Shown piece by piece: positions 12,264 through 24,119 of a DNA stretch of 64,000 bases. The stretch is from Denticeps clupeoides (taxonomy: Eukaryota; Chordata; Actinopteri; Clupeiformes; Denticipitidae), in contig NC_041723.1 in NCBI RefSeq assembly GCF_900700375.1, forward strand, positions 16,979,763 to 17,043,762, read 5' to 3'. The notes under the pieces are model-generated. The model searched no databases, was not told the origin of the DNA, and saw only the letters and a list, made by a program, of their open reading frames with translations. A program made the translations under genes and the position numbers. Numbering within the stretch: position 1 is the stretch's first letter; each line of letters begins with the position of its first letter.

Positions 12264-13583
12264 ATGTTTCTAAAAAAGCGATTGGGGAGACAGCACATCC
12301 TAACAAAGATTTATGTCATTCTCGCAAGCATGATACTTCCTTTTCTTTTGTGGAACTATTCAAGCAACAGCTGCTACAACAGGATGGTGATGCCAGGAGA
12401 CGTGGACTTACTGACAGACCATCCTGGGGATTTACTGGCCTGCTCAGCAATCATCAGAGGAGATTCTGATGGGCTCGAACACAAACACCTCAGCAGGCTC
12501 CTGCAGAAACGGATAAAACAAAATGTCCTATCTGAGTCCTTTTATCTCAACAAGACCCGGGACTGTGACACCTACATCAGAGACAGAGGGTTTCTCACTG
12601 CGGCAATGAGCAAAGAGGAAAAGGACTTTCCCATCGCATTTTCCATGGTGGTCCACGAGAACATAGAGATGTTCGAGCGACTCCTGCGAGCCATTTACAT
12701 GCCTCAGAATGTGTACTGTGTGCATGTGGACCAGAAGTCTCCAGAGGGCTTCACGAAAGCTGTGAGAGCCATCGTGTCCTGTCTTCCCAACGTGTTTGTT
12801 GCCAGAAAGTTGGAGAGAGTGGTGTATGCCTCATGGTCTCGGGTTCAGGCCGACATCAACTGCATGGAAGATCTGCTGAAGTCACGTGTCCAGTGGCGCT
12901 ACCTTCTCAACACATGTGGGACAGACTTCCCCATCAAAAGCAATGCAGAGATGGTGAGGACTCTGAAAGTGCTGAACGGGAAGAACAGCATGGAGTCTGA
13001 GAAGACACCAGATGGCAAGAAGGGCCGCTGGCAGTACCACCACAACGTCACCAACTCGGTCACACGGACTGATGTCAAAAAGAGCCCGCCGCCCATAAGC
13101 AGCCCCATGTTCTCTGGCAATGCTTACTTCGTGGTCACCAGGGAGTTTGTAGAGAATCTGTTCCAGAGTCAGGAGGTCCAGGGTCTGATGGAGTGGGAAA
13201 AAGACACGTACAGCCCAGATGAACACCTGTGGGCCACCCTCCAGCGGATGCCCGGGGTGCCAGGATCCAACCCACCTAACGGCAAATATGAAGCCTCTGA
13301 CATGAATGCTGTAGCTCGGTTGGTGAAATGGGCCTATTTGGAAGGGGACGTAAATAACGGAGCCACATACCCACCATGCACCGGGACACACAGGAGAGCT
13401 GTTTGTGTATATGGTGCCGGGGACCTCAGCTGGATTCTGAAACACCACCACCTCTTTGCTAATAAGTTTGACCCAAAAGTTGATGATGTTGCCATCAAAT
13501 GCTTGGAAACGTATTTGCGATACAAAACAGCCACAGGTAAATCTTTAGAGACTCTTGAACATGTCAAAATTATGAAAAGGTGA
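12264..13583 (+). CDS. gcnt3: Core 2/core 4 beta-1,6-N-acetylglucosaminyltransferase
   Basis: The 439-residue intronless ORF is a GT14-family type II Golgi enzyme. It transfers GlcNAc from UDP-GlcNAc in beta-1,6 linkage to the GalNAc of core 1 or core 3 O-glycans on mucins. It has a short cytosolic head, a membrane anchor at about residues 14-33 ([17 protein letters not shown]) and a stem. The catalytic domain starts near [20 protein letters not shown]. Family blocks seen include [37 protein letters not shown] and [12 protein letters not shown]; the Glu in SPDE is the proposed catalytic base of the family. Residue by residue it fits remembered human GCNT3 better than GCNT1, for example in [21 protein letters not shown] and [14 protein letters not shown]. 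It is slightly longer than human GCNT3 because of a short C-terminal extension. An AATAAA at 14092-14097 is a plausible poly(A) signal. Confidence 0.85.
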   Translation: MFLKKRLGRQHILTKIYVILASMILPFLLWNYSSNSCYNRMVMPGDVDLLTDHPGDLLACSAIIRGDSDGLEHKHLSRLLQKRIKQNVLSESFYLNKTRDCDTYIRDRGFLTAAMSKEEKDFPIAFSMVVHENIEMFERLLRAIYMPQNVYCVHVDQKSPEGFTKAVRAIVSCLPNVFVARKLERVVYASWSRVQADINCMEDLLKSRVQWRYLLNTCGTDFPIKSNAEMVRTLKVLNGKNSMESEKTPDGKKGRWQYHHNVTNSVTRTDVKKSPPPISSPMFSGNAYFVVTREFVENLFQSQEVQGLMEWEKDTYSPDEHLWATLQRMPGVPGSNPPNGKYEASDMNAVARLVKWAYLEGDVNNGATYPPCTGTHRRAVCVYGAGDLSWILKHHHLFANKFDPKVDDVAIKCLETYLRYKTATGKSLETLEHVKIMKR

Positions 13584-15861
13584 CCTTTATTTTGTGTATT
13601 TTTGTAAAGTTACATTTTACACCATTTTAAACTCACCATTGCTCTTAAAACCATTGGCCTCCTGCCAGATGTTTTTTTATAACAATTATTCAAGCTGAAT
13701 AATTCCTGAATTATGATTGTTGGTGTTATTGTATTAACACATTGGTCAGCAGTCTTTAACCGGTCAAGTATGAACCTCCGATGCATTCAAATCCTGTTAC
13801 TGCCATTGTGCCCATGATCATCTCACGTCAACTAGTGCTACGGTGGAACTGAAGCTGTGATCCACATAGATAGGCAGCAAAGGTTTGGACATAACAATTC
13901 TGGCTTGTTGGACCAGGATTAAAAACCGCTGCATGGTTTTTAATTGTTATTGTTCTAAATACTTTTTGTATTTATTATTTTTTTGTTCTTTAACCATTAA
14001 AAGAAAATATTTAGAAATGTATCTGTTCTTGACATTGACTTTAAATCAAATTCAGTGTCAACATAACACTAAAATATTTATCACATAATGTAATAAAGGT
14101 AATTAATATGATCAAATGCAATTCATATTTCTCTTTCTGTCAACCTTTGGCCAGTGCCTGATGATTTGGTGCAATGCATGTAGACTCTGATGACATGCTT
14201 GCAAAACTCTTCTCCTAACTGCCTTCAACCTGTTTTCTAAATGTACTATATACAATAAAAATAAGCCTAAAATAGCTAGTTTTTCAGAGTTACAAATGAA
14301 CTGCATTATTCTTTATACAAAACTTTTATATGAAAACTGTCAGGTAAAACCATGTAGATGTCTTTTCACAGAGGAATAAACTAACTAAGCATGTCCCTCA
14401 GACCACACACACACACGCACACACACACACCGGGTTCTTATACCTCGCTATCTACTGTGTGGGTCTGAAGGTCGAATGGCTGGAGAAGCACATCCAGTGG
14501 ACACATTGTTAATCATAGCTCGGCCTTGCAAGGAAATCCTTATTTCATGAAAACAATAGACATGAGAAAAATGAGAATAAGCAGAGCATGAACTAAATAA
14601 AAAGAAGAAGAAAAAAAAACAGATTCATCTGCAGCGCACCATGAATGTGGAAGTATAATATGTGCATGACAAAGGCCATGATGCACTGACCATAAATGTA
14701 GGCAATACAATGAAATGTAAATGTCCACAAATATCTGTATCAGACCACAAATTGTATCAGTAATATAAATAAATAAAATGTGCTGGTCCTCAGTAAAGGA
14801 GGAATAAGATATTAAGATGGTAGATTACTAAAATGCAGAAGCGCACACAGTGACTGTGGGTATTATTTAAAACTACTATAAAACTGAGAGGATCCTGTGT
14901 CCAGGTTCACAGGTCTTCTTGTATATTGAATATATTCTGTATATTGAAAAACTGATTGGTGACATTGGTGACACAACAGTTATGATTATAGACAATTAAT
15001 CAGCAGCATGAGGTGAGTGTTCCAGTCCTAGGTAGACAGACAGATTGGTACTTTATTGATCACTGGGGAAAATGTAGCTTTTATGGACAAACACAGTTTA
15101 CACAGGACAGCTGGACAAATACAAATACACAGCAGTATGGACACCAGAGAATGGAGCCATGATGATGGCTGAGTTTCACGTTTGTCCTGTGTAATGTTTT
15201 CTAATCGTGTTCACCTGTGTCACCCTGTTCATGTCTATTCACCTTCGGGTCTTTGTTACATGTAATCTGCTCACCAGTTACCAGATATCTCCCCTGTCCT
15301 GTTCATCACAAATTAAACCCCTGTTCCGTTTCACAGATGGTCACAGTGCAACAGCATGAGCACAGAATACTGTAGCTATTATTGATTAGCAAGTCTGGCT
15401 GTTTTGCTTTAATTTCATTCAGTTAGCCTTCATATCAATAGAACACAGCTGAAAGTATACTAGATATATCCATTGGACTGTACCACCAGAACAGTGTGTC
15501 ACTTATACAGTACATTTGACTGAATGTATAGATGATAGATACTGTATGTAACCCCACCCAAGTTTCTGAGTCACTCATTTGCATGAGAGCCAGGAAACAA
15601 ACATACAAAACACGCAAATCAAGAAAGTAGCCTGCTCTGCACTGGCCCACCCACAGGTCTGCATACAATAGTTACTGACGCCAATGCAAGTATTACTGTA
15701 ATTGCGGCACGCCTTTGCTTGCTTTGAAGTGAGCTGACGGCCCATTCCGTGAAGTAACGCAGTAACTAAGTATTTGCCATCAGGACTATAATCATTCAAA
15801 GGAACAAACATCATTGACACAGCCTCCAATCCCACATGAACTCACAGTAGACAAGGATCTA
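13584..15861. other. Gene-poor spacer
   Basis: This holds the probable gcnt3 3' UTR to about 14.1 kb, a (CA)n run at 14404-14430, a LINE 3' UTR scrap ('actttattgatcactggggaaa', about 15020-15150) and a diverged relative of the solo-LTR family at about 15172-15330. No gene was found. Confidence 0.5.
15172..15330 (+). repeat. Diverged LTR-like relic
   Basis: It shares 'gttttcacgttt…tgtgtaatgtt…atcgtgttcacctg' and 'attaaacccctgt' with the element at 27204-27415, but its ends are eroded. It looks like an older member of the same family. Confidence 0.4.
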
Positions 15862-17242
15862 CACTGCTCAAAAATAAATGGAACTCCAAGTCAATCACAC
15901 TTCTGTGAATTCAAACTGTCCACTTCGGAATCAAAGCTGATTGGTAATCAATTCCACATGCTGTTGTGCAAATGGAATAGACAACAGGTGGAAATTATAG
16001 GAAATTATCAAGACGTCCCCAATAAAGGCGTGGTCCTGCAGCTGGTCACCACAGACCACTTCTCAGTTCCTATGCTTTCTGGCTGATGTTTTGGTCACTT
16101 TTGAATGCTGGTGGTGCTTTCACTCTGGTGGTAGCATGAGACGGAGTCTACAACACACACAAGTGGCTCAGGTAGTGCAGCTCATCCAGGATGGTACATC
16201 AATGCAAGCTGTGGCAAGAAGATTTGCTGTGTCTGAGCATGGAGGTGCTACCAAGAGACAGGCCAGTACATCAGGAGACGTGGAGGAGGCTGTAGGAGGG
16301 CAACAACCCAGCAGCAGGACCGCTACCTCCACCGTTGAGAAGCAGAAGGAGCACTGCCAGAGCCCTGCAAAATGTCCTCCAGCAGGCCACAAATGTGCAT
16401 GTGTCTGCTCAAAGAGCAGCTCCATGCTCCATGAGGGTGGTATGCCTGATGTCCACAGGTGTGGGTTGTACTTACAGCATGCAGCACATTTGCCATTTGC
16501 CAGAGAACACCAAGATTGGCTAATTCTCCACTGGCGCCCTGTGCTCTTCACAGATGAAAGCAGGTTAACACTGAACAGATGTGACAAATGTGACACAGAA
16601 AAAGAACGTTCTGCTGCCTGCAACATCTTCTAGCATGACCGGTTTGGCAGTGGGTCAGTAATGACTGCCATTAGGTTTCAAGATGAGATCCTCAAACTCC
16701 TTGTGAGATCATATGCTGGTGGGGTTGGTCCTGGGTTCCTCCTAATGCAAGACTATGCTAGACCTCATGTGGCTGGAGTGTGTCAGCAGTCCCAGCAAGA
16801 TGAAGGCATTGATGCTATGGACTGGCCCGTCTGTTCCCCAGACCTCAATCCAATTGAGCAGATCTGGGACATAAAGTCTTGCTCCATCCACCAATGCCAC
16901 GTTGCCCCACAAACTGTCCAGGTCTGAGAGGAGATCCATCAGGAGACCATCTGCCACCTCATCAGGAACATGCCCAGGCGTTGTGGGGAGATCATACAGG
17001 TACGTCAAGGCCACAAACACTACTGAGCCTCATTTTGACTTGTTTTAAGGACATTACATCAAAGTTGGATCAGCCAGAAGTGTTTTTCCACTTTAATTTT
17101 CAATTTGATTTCCATCAGTAATTTATGTGATTGTTGTCAACACACTAAACTATGTAAAGAACAAAGTATTTAATAAGAATGTTTCATTCATTCAGATCTA
17201 GGATATCTTATTTTTGTGTTTCCTTTATTATTTTAAGCAGTG
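15862..17242 (+). mobile_element. Tc1-family DNA transposon, DD34E, inactive
   Basis: Inverted ends (CACTGCTCAAAAATAAATGG at the left; the complement of CACTGCTTAAAATAATAAAG at the right) are flanked by TA dinucleotides. The length is 1381 bp, close to the family norm. Transposase fragments occupy 16091-16633 and 16661-17030. They include a paired-like N-terminal part ([23 protein letters not shown]), MQDYARPHVA and [16 protein letters not shown]. The D-to-E spacing counts as 34. The frame is broken in several places, so it is a dead copy. Confidence 0.9.
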
Positions 17243-17333
17243 TATATAATAATATCATACCAATATCGAATACAACAGCAATGCTCCTCTCCTTTGGCAA
17301 TAGACAAAGAAATGTATATTTGTGTGTTTTGTC

Positions 17334-17727
17334 TGTAAGGACTGTGGAAGGAAAATTTATTACGCCCAGACACTCCACGAAATTTAGTAGGCCAGACTCT
17401 CCACGTGTTTCACCTTTGGTCATGGAACAGTCAGAAGACAACTGTGTATCTTAGGTCTGACCTTGTTGATGCAAAAGTTTGACGCAAAAACTAGACACAA
17501 ACTGATAAAAGAAAGGTTCTGTGACGTTGATTGGCGCCACTGTCCAAAGTGGTGCGAGCTTGCTTTTCGACCTTGTACACCCCAGATGTATAAATGCTTG
17601 TGAACTGTAATCAAGCGGGGGGGATGTTCTCTTGTGGGTCCCCCCTTGCACGGTAAAATAAACTTGGATAATCAATTCAGTTGACTTCCTTTATTGCAGC
17701 TCCCCAGACGGCAGAATTTCCACCACA
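17334..17727 (+). mobile_element. Possible solo LTR
   Basis: It starts TGTAAGGACTG and ends TTTCCACCACA. It has a TATA-like TATAAATGC about 130 bp before the end and AATAAACTTGG before a T-rich stretch. It is U3-R-U5-like, but no target duplication was seen, so the boundaries are tentative. Confidence 0.4.
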
Positions 17728-18590
17728 GGACAAATCCCAATCCTGGCAAATGATATGCACATCAAAAGTCATTGCAGAAAATTTTGATATAAGAAATTAA
17801 AACTAATGTTTTGCCATTATGATACGCAGCACAACACACAGTGACAACGAAAGGGGTTCTCTGTGATATTGATTGCCCTTTAATAAATTGTTTGTTTTCT
17901 CTCTCTCTCCGGGTTCATCCACCAGTGTGCAGACTGTAGGAAGCCTAGTTTTTTTTTTTTTTTTTTTTTGTTTTACTTAATGTACATTACATCAGGTTTT
18001 ATTATTTCTCCCTTTATTGGGTTCTTTTGTAGGATAACCAAGCTTGCTTGCTGGTGGTATGCACAGCCCCTTCCTCCAGTGAACATGGGCTGCAGACCCT
18101 GCCACTGAGTTGTGCTTTTTTAGTGTTGGAGGTGAGGCCTGCACAGTTTTCCCCAGGTGTGCAAGCCGTTCTTTTATTTTTAAGTTACATCCATTTGGTA
18201 TTTTGTGTTATGTTTTATTTTGATTTCACCTTGTTTGGACCAATCTGCTTGCATGAATTATTGCTTTTTTTTCTATTTGGTGTTTTTTTTTTTTTTTTTG
18301 CCCTATTTTCTATTTTCTTTCACAAGATTGGCTCCGGCTCGCACTTATTTATGGTTTAATAAACTTTTGGATTAAGTCTTTGGAATAACGTCTCAGGCCT
18401 GGTTGTGTGAACGAACCTGAGTTTTCCATTTGAGCTCATGGTAAAGATTCCATTGGGTAAAATTCCCTTAGGTGGCACACTGTAACTCTTACTTACCCAC
18501 CGTGTTCTGTGTTGAAGTGTTCTACAATGACATTTGCTTCACTTTCACTTTAGCCTTTGATATTCAAATTTGATTTGACACATACATAGT
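17728..18590. other. Unassigned AT-rich spacer
   Basis: It contains a T21 run (17949-17969), a second T-rich run near 18282-18299 and an AATAAA at about 18358-18363. The latter could mark another retroelement end, but no element boundaries could be defined. Confidence 0.35.
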
Positions 18591-18599
18591 CATACACGT

Positions 18600-19000
18600 T
18601 ATGATATGCAGTGAAATGCTTTAGCGACTGCTACAGACCACAGTATTGCAAATATTGCAAGTAACAGAGAACCAATATACAAATATTGCAAACATAACAA
18701 AATATTAACACTTTTGTCTTTCACATAAAATATGTGTAACAAGTAGGATGACTGTGTAAAAATGAGTAAAGTGTAAGTAAAAAATTTGTGCAAGTGTTCT
18801 TGGGGGGTTTGAGTCCAGAAGTGATTGAAAGTAAAAGTGCTGGAGTGTATTAGAGTTCTGTGTTGTGGTTGTTGAGAGCTTGTATAGCCTGCAGGAAGAA
18901 GCCCCTCCTCATCCTCTCGGTGTTGGACTTCAGGGAGCGAAAGCACTTCCCTGATCGCAGCAGATCAGGGATGATGTGTGAAGATGTGTGTGTGCCAACC
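18600..19000 (-). mobile_element. LINE 3' end, minus strand
   Basis: On the minus strand 18860-18970 translates to IPDLLRSGKCFRSLKSN, ERMRRGFFLQAIQALNNH, the C-terminal motif of fish L2/Rex-type reverse transcriptases (PSGRRFRSLRA … FFPQAI.LLN). It is followed by a 3' UTR. Heavily truncated. Confidence 0.6.
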
Positions 19001-19019
19001 AAGACTCCTGAACATACAA

Positions 19020-19600
19020 CAATACACCATGGTTCACTCCAAAACTGCAACATCTCCGCCAGGCCCAGGAGGAATCCTACAGATGTGGTGACAGGGAGCT
19101 GTACAAGCAGACCAGGAACACACTGAGCAGGGAGATTAAAGTAGCTAAAAGAAGATACTCTGAGAAGCTGAAAGAACGGTTCTCAGCCAACAAACCTGCA
19201 TAAGTGTGGAGAAGTTTGCTACAGACAACCCCCACACCCAGCTAAAGGAAACAAAAACCTTGCAGATGAGCTTATCAGCTTCTACTGCAGGTTTGAGACG
19301 GACAGATTTACACCCCTCACCCACCCCACCCCAGAGACAATGACCCCCCGTCACCCCTTCAACCTCCCCAGCCCAAACCTATCACCCCACTCCCTGGAGT
19401 GAAAAGATCATTGGTGCCCTCTGGCCCTCCATCCAGGACCTGTTCCTATCAAGAAACCAGGAAATGGGCAGGGAAGGTAATCACAGATCCCCGACAACAT
19501 GGACACAGACATTTTGATCTGCTGCCCTCTGGCAGAAGATACAGAAGTCTGCAGCCAACACAAGAACAGTTTTTTCCCCTTGCCATCACCCTCCTAAACA
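19020..19600 (+). mobile_element. LINE remnant, plus strand, internally deleted
   Basis: 19020-19240 translates to LRQAQEESYRCGDRELYKQT and KVAKRRYSEKLKERFSANKP, the endonuclease-RT linker of fish L2-like LINEs. 19480-19608 gives HFDLLPSGRRYRSLQPTQEQ and FFPLAITLLNNT, the C-terminal end of the RT ORF. Most of the RT is missing between them. Confidence 0.65.
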
Positions 19601-19689
19601 ATACCTAATACTTGGCAATAAACATGATTCTGACAGTATACACATTTTGTTTGCCTTTAAATAAATTTGCCTTTAAATTTAAATAAAAT

Positions 19690-19795
19690 TAGGTGGTTTG
19701 CTCAGTGGCACCTTGACGAATCAGGATTCGAACTGGCAACCTTCTGATTACAGGGCAGCTTTCTTAACCCTTAGGCCACCACTGCCCGTGTAGCA
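19690..19795 (-). repeat. tRNA-derived SINE, family B fragment
   Basis: On the minus strand it has A-box GTGGTGGCCTAAGGGTTAAG, B-box GGTTGCCAGTTCGAATCCTG and then CCAAGGTGCCACTGAG. It is the same family as 36723-36903, 44886-45095, 52456-52712 and 60490-60665. Confidence 0.7.
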
Positions 19796-19951
19796 CCTGG
19801 TTCCAGAGAGTCGTTCTTTGGTTTCACTATGTACTGTCTAAAATGTATGTAGATGAAATGACAATAAAGCTCACTTGAAGTTGAACTTGTGGAAGAATAT
19901 GATGATGGTCCATCAGACTGCCACAGGTCTCAGCACAACAGAGCTTGGAAG

Positions 19952-21487
19952 TAGGGCTGCAACAACGAATCGATTGAATCGATAAAAATCGATTACTAAA
20001 AAAGTTTGCAACGAATTTCCTAATCGATTCGTTATGTCGCGCAACGCGGGCATAGCGAATTAAAAAAAACTTTATTTGAGCGCGGAGCGGAGTGAACACA
20101 CTCGGTCTCTCTCGCGCACAGATATTAGCAGAGTTTGGCACCTCATAGACAGCGCAGAGCAAAAAAAAAAAAAAACAGGTAGAGGACAGATACATGGCGG
20201 AGGCAGAGAAATCTGCGCGGAAATATGCGAAAGCGACATGGCACGCACGGGAGCACCATGGCAATGGTCCTGCATCTGAAACGCAAACATGTTGGAGTGT
20301 TTGAGGAGGAAGAAGCAGGGTAAGTCGCTACAGAATCCTACTTTTGTTCCGTTTTGAAGTGAGGAACGTAATGTCCCTGGTGCTGATGTTTAACTCGCCG
20401 CGGAGGAGAACTAGACGGGGACTTACAGCGCCACCTACAGGTGTGGAGGGGGGATGAAACAGCGTTCGGACTGTTCTCTGCGTCTCCGCGTGGACGACTC
20501 GTCTATTGTGTCCCTGAGCAAGACACTTAACCCTAAGTTGCTCCAGGGGAACTGTCCCTGAAACTACTGATTGTAAGTCGGTCTGGATAAGGGCTTCTGA
20601 TAAATGCTGTAAATGCATGACAAGTTAGCGTTAGCTCGTTAATAACAGTCGTAAAGCAGGGGTGCTATAGTTACTTTGCATTAAAAGACTAAAGACATGT
20701 TTTTATTCACTAGCCTTTTTTGGACCATTCATTTTTCAATCTGTTGTCATGTATAGCTACACTGCTTTTCTTACCTAGTAATTTTGTCTCGTTTCCAGTC
20801 CAAATATCTAAAAAATCTTAAATCAAGATTACTAGACAAGAAAAATGGCATGAGAATATTAAGTGATGCATTGGCAGATAATTTTGCTTGTTTTAAACAA
20901 ACATTCACTTAATTCTGAGATGTTTTATCAGAAAACAAGACATCATTTCTTATGCTATTTCATGTGTCTAGTAATGTATCTTGATTTAAGATTTTTTAGA
21001 GATTTGGACTGAAATCAGGACAAAACTACTAAGTTAGAAAAGCATTTTTTGCAGTGTGTGTGTCAGTGTGAGAGTTTGTGAGTGTGTGCATCTGCAGTGT
21101 AGTGTAGAGAACAAGTTCTGACATTCAAACAAATCCTGTTAAATTTTCTGATTTGTATTGTTCTTTATTTTTTTATAAATTATTTATCGTTCTGGCAGCT
21201 CAGGTGGCACTTTATTTTAAAAAAAAGTCTATATTTGGCAGATGTAAAGCATACATGTGTATGTTTCTTGTGTTAGTCCATTTTTATTTTATTATTATTA
21301 TAACAGCTCAAGGAGCAACATGTTTGTGCACTTTCTAAAAAAATTTGGTTCTGTTTTTGAATAAAGGGTTGGAAATGAATGCTTTTCTTGTTTTTTTTTT
21401 TTTTTTTTTTATCCGATTCTACAATTAATCAAAAAAAATAATCAACAGATTAATCGATTATTAAAATTATCGTTAGTTGCAGCCCTA
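19952..21487. mobile_element. hAT derivative with perfect 8-bp TSD and BED-finger scrap
   Basis: The termini are TAGGGCTGCAACAACGAATC and the complement of TAGGGCTGCAACTAACGATA. They are flanked by perfect 8-bp repeats CTTGGAAG (19944-19951 and 21488-21495). At about 20180-20320 a plus-strand frame gives MVLHLKRKHVGVFEEEEAG followed by a GTAAGT donor. This resembles the C-terminal half of a BED zinc finger from an Ac-like transposase first exon. The catalytic region is absent, so this is an internal-deletion derivative of 1536 bp. A SINE sits inside it. Confidence 0.85.
20500..20616 (+). repeat. SINE family A copy nested in the hAT element
   Basis: It contains TGTCCCTGAGCAAGACACTT, the full body and the tail (CTGATTGTAAGTCGGTCTGG … TGATAAATGCTGTAAATG). 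The tRNA head is truncated. It inserted after, or was carried along with, the surrounding hAT element. Confidence 0.7.
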
Positions 21488-21864
21488 CTTGGAAGTGAAA
21501 CAGCTGGGATTTATTGTGGTCCCCATCCAGTGGGCCACTGTGTCGGCCCCATCAACACCTCTGACACAAATGAAGAGTGTGCAGCAACCACAACAGAGGA
21601 AAAGGTAGAACTATTGCAGAACTATTGCAATGCATTACAAAGGAATAATTCATCCAAAAAAGAAAAATGGTCAATTTTTTAAAGACATGAATAAATGTAT
21701 TTCTTCTACTATAATAAAAGAATATATTGCAAAGAATGACTTCCACATTATGGAGGAAAAAAATGGAACCATAAAGTATTTTGTTTAATTGGATTTTTTT
21801 TACATGGTTTGGAATAGCTCACATGACAGAATTAGAATTTTTGGATGGACTATTTTTTGAAGTA

Positions 21865-22995
21865 CAGGGAGTGCAGAATTATTAGGCAAGTTGTATTTTT
21901 GAGGAATAATTTTATTATTGAACAACAACCATGTTCTCAATGAACCCAAAAAAAAGCTGAATGCTTTTGGAAGAAGTTTTTGGTTTGTTTTTATTTTTAG
22001 CTGTTTTAGGGGGATATCTGTGTGTGCAGGTGACTATTACTGTGCATAATTATTAGGCAACTTAACAAAAAAAAATATATACCCATTTCAATTATTTATT
22101 TTTACCAGTGAAACCAATATAATATCTCCACATTCACAAATATACATTTCTGACATTCAAAAACAAAAAAAAAAAAAATCAGCGACCAATATAGCCACCT
22201 TTCTTTGCAAGGACACTCAAAAGCCTGCCATCCATGGATTCTGTCAGTGTTTTGATGCAGCAGCAAACACAGCCTCCCAGACACTGGTGTACTGTTTTCC
22301 CTCCTTGTAAATCTCACATTTGATGATGGACCACAGGTTCTCAATGGGGTTCAGATCAGGTGAACAAGGAGGCCATGTCATTAGTTTTTCTTCTTTTATA
22401 CCCTTTCTTGCCAGCCACGCTGTGGAGTACTTGGACGCATGTGATGGAGCATTGTCCTGCATGAAAATCATGTTTTTCTTGAAGGATGCAAACTTCTTAC
22501 TATACCACTGCTTGAAGAAGGTGTATTCCAGAAACTGCCAGCTTGACTCCATCCTCGACCCGAAAAGGCCCCACAAGCTCATCTTTGATGATACCAGCCC
22601 AAACCAGTACTCCACCTCCACCTTGCTGGCGTCTGAGTCGGACTGGAGCTCTCTGCCCTTTACCAATCCAGCCACGGGCCCATCCATCTGGCCCATCAAG
22701 ACTCACTCTCATTTCATCAGTCTATAAAACCTTAGAAAAATCAGTCTTGAGATATTTCTTGGCCCAGTCTTGACATTTCAGCTTGTGTGTCTTGTTCAGT
22801 GGTGGTCGTCTTTCAGCCTTTCTTACCTTGGCCATGTCTCTGAGTATTGCACACCTTGTGCTTTTGGGCACTCCAGTGATGTTCGAGCTCTGAAATATGG
22901 CCAAACTGGTGGCAAGTGGCATCTTGGCAGCTGCATGCTTGACTTTTCTCAGTGTTGCTGGGAGGTTGTGAAGGAAGCAATGCAGCCACAATTTT
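21865..22995 (-). mobile_element. Tc1/mariner transposon, DD37E-type, 3'-truncated
   Basis: The end CAGGGAGTGCAGAATTATTA is preceded by TA. The minus-strand transposase is nearly readable from 22991 to 22244 in two frames with about one break. The N-terminal HTH part contains VPKSTRCAILRDMAKV; the catalytic part contains FMQDNAPSHASKYSTAW and [15 protein letters not shown]. The Asp-to-Glu distance in the last pair counts as 37, against 34 in the other Tc1 copies here. The opposite terminal repeat was not found by eye near 23.0-23.2 kb. Confidence 0.85.
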
Positions 22996-23195
22996 CAGAA
23001 TAACTGAATTCAGAAAATCTTAATTTGAATCATTACATGTATATATAATAAATAATAAACCAATTGTTAATATTAAATTAACAAAAGCACAAAGGCGTCA
23101 CCAGGTTTTTGCATAGTTTAGAGTGACAAATTGTACCTGCGTACTTTGAAGTCAAACTGCGCAGCCGCTATGCAAAATGCATACAGGTTGGCAGG

Positions 23196-23631
23196 TGTAA
23201 CGTACACAGATATGGACCCAAATGCAGAATATAATATAGACAGTTTATTGAAGAATAAGGTCCAGAAAGACAAAAGGCAAAAACCAGAAAAGAGTCCAAA
23301 AAAAAAAAAAAAAACAGTAAATCCAACACAAGGCAGTCAAAGATAAGTCCACAAGGTAAAAACAGGTAATCCAAAGTCCAGAAACGGGTCAAAGAGGCAC
23401 AGGGGAAAAACACAGTCCAACACACAGGGGAAAATACGCTCGGTAACTAGGTAGGGCTAGTATACTTTGCACTGAGAGAGTGTCTCTTAGGTCTATAGAT
23501 ACTCCTAGGCCTAATACTCAGGTGATCCTGATCTTCTTGTTAATGGGCTATGTGAAACTCTGGGGTGGTTGACCGGAGAGGAGTCTCTGGAAACTTCAGT
23601 GTCTGACTCCGGTCCAGGGTCGGACCTCACA
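23196..23631 (-). mobile_element. Solo-LTR-like fossil with 5-bp target duplication
   Basis: It runs from TGTAACGTACACAG to TCGGACCTCACA. Perfect 5-bp repeats GCAGG flank it (23191-23195 and 23632-23636). In minus orientation it has AATAAACTGTC near its 3' end. TG…CA ends and a 5-bp duplication fit a solitary LTR of 436 bp, apparently whole at its ends and non-coding. Confidence 0.65.
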
Positions 23632-23805
23632 GCAGGTCTGAATCATTAAACATGCGACACCAGTGGTTCAACATTAATTTTATGAAGCGATGAGAATACA
23701 TTTGAGCACAATTCATAAATAAACATTACTTTATTCAACTATTTCTTTCAGTCTCTGGTGTGTTTTAGGTGCACAAAAGTATTATTGTCACTTTATTAAA
23801 TTAAA

Positions 23806-24065
23806 GGGATACTCAATGCTGAAATGTTGAATAAAGTTGTTTTTGTTTTATTTTCATCCAAAAAGTATTCTCATCCCTTCATGACATTATGATTGAACCA
23901 CTGATGTCTTCACTACCTTTCTGGGACTTGGAAGGGGAAAATCATCTTGGACTTCTTTAAAAAATATTTATTTGTGTTCCAAAGATGAACAAAGGTCTTA
24001 TGGCTTTTGAATGACACGAGGGAGAGCAATTAATGACTGAAATTCCATTTTTGGTTGAATGAAAC
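23806..24065. mobile_element. Fish MITE-type repeat, degraded
   Basis: The left end (aaagggatactcaatgctga) and the right part (ttgtgttccaaagatgaaca … gacacgagggagagcaatta) recall a very abundant fish foldback/MITE family with GGGATACTTCACCC-type ends. Its arms are diverged. Confidence 0.45.
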
Positions 24066-24119
24066 CTCTAACTTTTATATTTAAGTAATATAAATACGCA
24101 CATGCATAGTAAAGTATTT

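Noticed and set aside
12882-13451. 189-aa minus-strand ORF opposite gcnt3
   Set aside because: Shadow frame of the highly conserved gcnt3 coding strand; no family resemblance.
12264-13583. Calling the glycosyltransferase gcnt1 because human PCSK5 and GCNT1 are neighbours
   Set aside because: Block-by-block comparison ([31 protein letters not shown]) fits GCNT3 clearly better than GCNT1.
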